Of a stretch of DNA of 47,604 nucleotides, positions 45,716 through 47,604 are shown one piece after another. The notes beneath the pieces were generated by a model. That model was not told where the DNA came from. It did not search any database and saw only the letters and a list, made by a program, of their open reading frames with translations. The first letter of the stretch is position 1; the number at the start of each line of letters is the position of its first letter. The DNA is from Rhodoferax sp. (GTDB lineage Bacteria; Pseudomonadota; Gammaproteobacteria; Burkholderiales; Burkholderiaceae_C): positions 1 through 47,604 of the forward strand of contig JAIPDC010000003.1 in assembly GCA_021737865.1 (NCBI GenBank), given 5' to 3'. The position numbers were made by a program, and so were the translations under genes.

Positions 45716-46978
45716 CTACACCGCTTCCAGCGCTATCAGCTCCGCCACGGTCTGCTTGCGCCGAATCAGCCGGGCTTGGCCGCTATTCGCACCACCTTCA
45801 ACCAGTACTTCCGGAATGAGCGGGCGGCTGTTGTAATTGGAAGACATGGACGCACCATAGGCCCCGGTGTCATGCACTACCAGCAGGTCGCCTACCTGCG
45901 CGACTGGCAAATTGCGCTGCAGCACCACGCCGCCTTCGCCCTGCGTAAACACATCACCCGACTCGCACAGCGGCCCGGCCACCACGGTGGGCTGCACTGC
46001 ACCGGCGACCGGCGTGCCGTCGGCGTGGATGAACTCCATGCCGTGGTAGCTGCCGTACATGGCGGGGCGGGCCAGGTCGCTGAACCCGGCGTCCACCATC
46101 ACAAAATGATTGGCGCCCTGGGCCTTGGTAGCGCGCACCTCACTCACCAGCACGCCGGATTCAGCTACGAGGTAGCGCCCGGGCTCCAGTTCCAGGCCCA
46201 CGGGGTGGCCCAAGTCAGCGGCGATTTGCTGGCGTGCAGCGTCCCACAACGAAAAGTAATGCGCCGTGTCGATGGGTGCATCGGCAGTGCTGTAGGGAAT
46301 GGACAGGCCGCCGCCAGCGGATACGGCCACCAGATCCATGCCCTGCGCCTTGACGGTGCGCACCAGGGCGACCATGGCACCGCACACCTCCTGCAAATGG
46401 GCGTAGTCCACGCCTGAGCCAATGTGCATGTGCAGGCCTTGCAGAGTTAATCCGTTGCTACGCACCTTGGCCAGGGCCATATTCAAGTCGCCATGCCAGA
46501 TGCCGTGTTTGCTGTGCTCGCCCCCGGTATTGGTCTTGTTGCTGTGGCCATGGCCAAAACCAGGGTTGATGCGCAGCCACACCGGATGCCCGGGGCTGAC
46601 CGCGCCAAGCTGGTCCAGCATATCCATGGAGCCGCAGTTAACCGGAATGCCCAGCGCCACCAGGCGCGGCAGGGTGCTGCGGTCCAGCAAGTCGGCGGTG
46701 AAGACGATTTCTGCATGGCCGTTGTGCAAGCCCGGCGCAAAGCCTGCGGCCAGAGCGCGCTCCACTTCGCCCAGCGACACGGCGTCCACCATCACACCCA
46801 GGCTTTTCAGCAGGCGCAGAACGTGGGTGTTGGAATTGGCCTTTTGCGCAAAGCGCACCACGTCAAACTGGCGCAGCGCCTGGACCCGGGCGGCGATGGT
46901 GGCAGCGTCATACACCCACAGCGGCGTGCCATGTTGTTGGGCCAGGGATGCGAGGGTGGAAGGGATAAAAGGGTTCAT
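45716..46978 (-). CDS. lysA: diaminopimelate decarboxylase
   Basis: FAQKANSNTHVLRLL; HMHIGSGVDYAHL; SAGGGLSIPY; ELEPGRYLVAESG; CESGDVF. Confidence 0.93.
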   Translation of the reverse strand: MNPFIPSTLASLAQQHGTPLWVYDAATIAARVQALRQFDVVRFAQKANSNTHVLRLLKSLGVMVDAVSLGEVERALAAGFAPGLHNGHAEIVFTADLLDRSTLPRLVALGIPVNCGSMDMLDQLGAVSPGHPVWLRINPGFGHGHSNKTNTGGEHSKHGIWHGDLNMALAKVRSNGLTLQGLHMHIGSGVDYAHLQEVCGAMVALVRTVKAQGMDLVAVSAGGGLSIPYSTADAPIDTAHYFSLWDAARQQIAADLGHPVGLELEPGRYLVAESGVLVSEVRATKAQGANHFVMVDAGFSDLARPAMYGSYHGMEFIHADGTPVAGAVQPTVVAGPLCESGDVFTQGEGGVVLQRNLPVAQVGDLLVVHDTGAYGASMSSNYNSRPLIPEVLVEGGANSGQARLIRRKQTVAELIALEAV

Positions 46979-46998
46979 GGACCAGATAATCTCCGACC

Positions 46999-47056
46999 CT
47001 AACTATTCAATCAATGCCATTTTTGTTTGTAATCTATTCAATATGGATATAGTTAA
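46999..47056. promoter_or_regulatory. candidate LysR binding region between lysA and lysR
   Basis: CTATTCAAT repeated at 47003 and 47034 (31-bp spacing) and TAACTAT/ATAGTTA inverted arms (47000, 47049). Confidence 0.5.
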
Positions 47057-47059
47057 CAA

Positions 47060-47604
47060 ATGCCCCGCCCAGACAACGCCCCGCTGCTAACCCACCGCCA
47101 ACTGGGCCTGTTCAGGGCCATCATGCTGCACGGCAACCTGAGTCGGGCGGCAGAGGTGACCGCATCCAGCCAGCCAACCTTGAGCCGGGAACTGGCACGA
47201 CTGGAATTTCTTCTGGGCTTTGCGCTATTTGACCGTGTCCGGGGACGCCTGCGGCCGACGGCAAGGGCGCTTGCGTTGATGCAGGAGGTCGAGCGCTCCT
47301 TTGTTGGCCTTGAGCAGATATCAGCCCGCGCGCAAGAGCTGCGCACCCTGACCGCGGGGCGCCTGCGCCTGGCCTGCCTGCCTGCGCTGGCGCATGCACT
47401 GGTGCCGCTGGCCCTGGTGCGATTGCAGAAGTCCCACCCGCATGTCAGCGTGAGCGTTGTGCCGCTGGAGGCCCCCTGGCTGGAGCAGGCCATGAGCGAG
47501 CAGCGCTTTGACCTGGGCCTGAGCGAAACCACAGAGGCGCCCACCGGAGTGGAGTTGCGCAACCTGCTAAAGGTCAATGAAGTAGCCGTGCTGCCCGCCG
47601 GACA
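47060..47604 (+). CDS. LysR family transcriptional regulator, divergent from lysA (runs off the right edge)
   Basis: LLTHRQLGLFRAIMLHGNLSRAAEVTASSQPTLSRELARLEFLLGFALFDRVRGRLRPTA HTH; open to end. Confidence 0.85.
   Translation, partial: MPRPDNAPLLTHRQLGLFRAIMLHGNLSRAAEVTASSQPTLSRELARLEFLLGFALFDRVRGRLRPTARALALMQEVERSFVGLEQISARAQELRTLTAGRLRLACLPALAHALVPLALVRLQKSHPHVSVSVVPLEAPWLEQAMSEQRFDLGLSETTEAPTGVELRNLLKVNEVAVLPAG

Overview
GC-rich chromosomal window that reads as Comamonadaceae-like (Betaproteobacteria); this assignment is from codon style, gene content and repeat types only. No rRNA, tRNA, CRISPR array or intact IS element was recognised. Main blocks: (1) 5'-truncated end of a salicylyl-CoA 5-hydroxylase-like FAD monooxygenase (minus strand) with a 33-bp palindrome upstream; (2) Atm1-type ABC exporter and a divergent YciA-like thioesterase; (3) livHMGF, acyl-CoA ligase and substrate-binding protein operon; (4) TetR-headed operon (TetR, SDR, acyl-CoA DH, PaaI thioesterase, GNAT, MFS); (5) M16 peptidase plus REC-histidine kinase; (6) RoxA-like oxygenase; (7) VOC, methyltransferase, TapT (DTW), zinc-ribbon and RIO-kinase genes; (8) NAD-IDH; (9) SdsB/SdsA-like LysR and lipoprotein alkylsulfatase; (10) TetR-headed fatty-acid beta-oxidation operon; (11) slmA, QseBC/TctDE-like two-component system, argB; (12) DMT transporter with a His-rich tail; (13) argO-lysA with divergent lysR. 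The most unusual signal is short interspersed repeats. Family 1 is about 57 bp and I aligned seven copies with a constant 18-nt spacing between two core motifs. Family 2 is about 79 bp, with three full copies and one 29-nt fragment. Several copies appear to have been absorbed into genes: a LivG C-terminal tail, a TapT loop, a histidine-kinase DHp loop, possibly a periplasmic-binding-protein signal peptide, and a Shine-Dalgarno for a response regulator.
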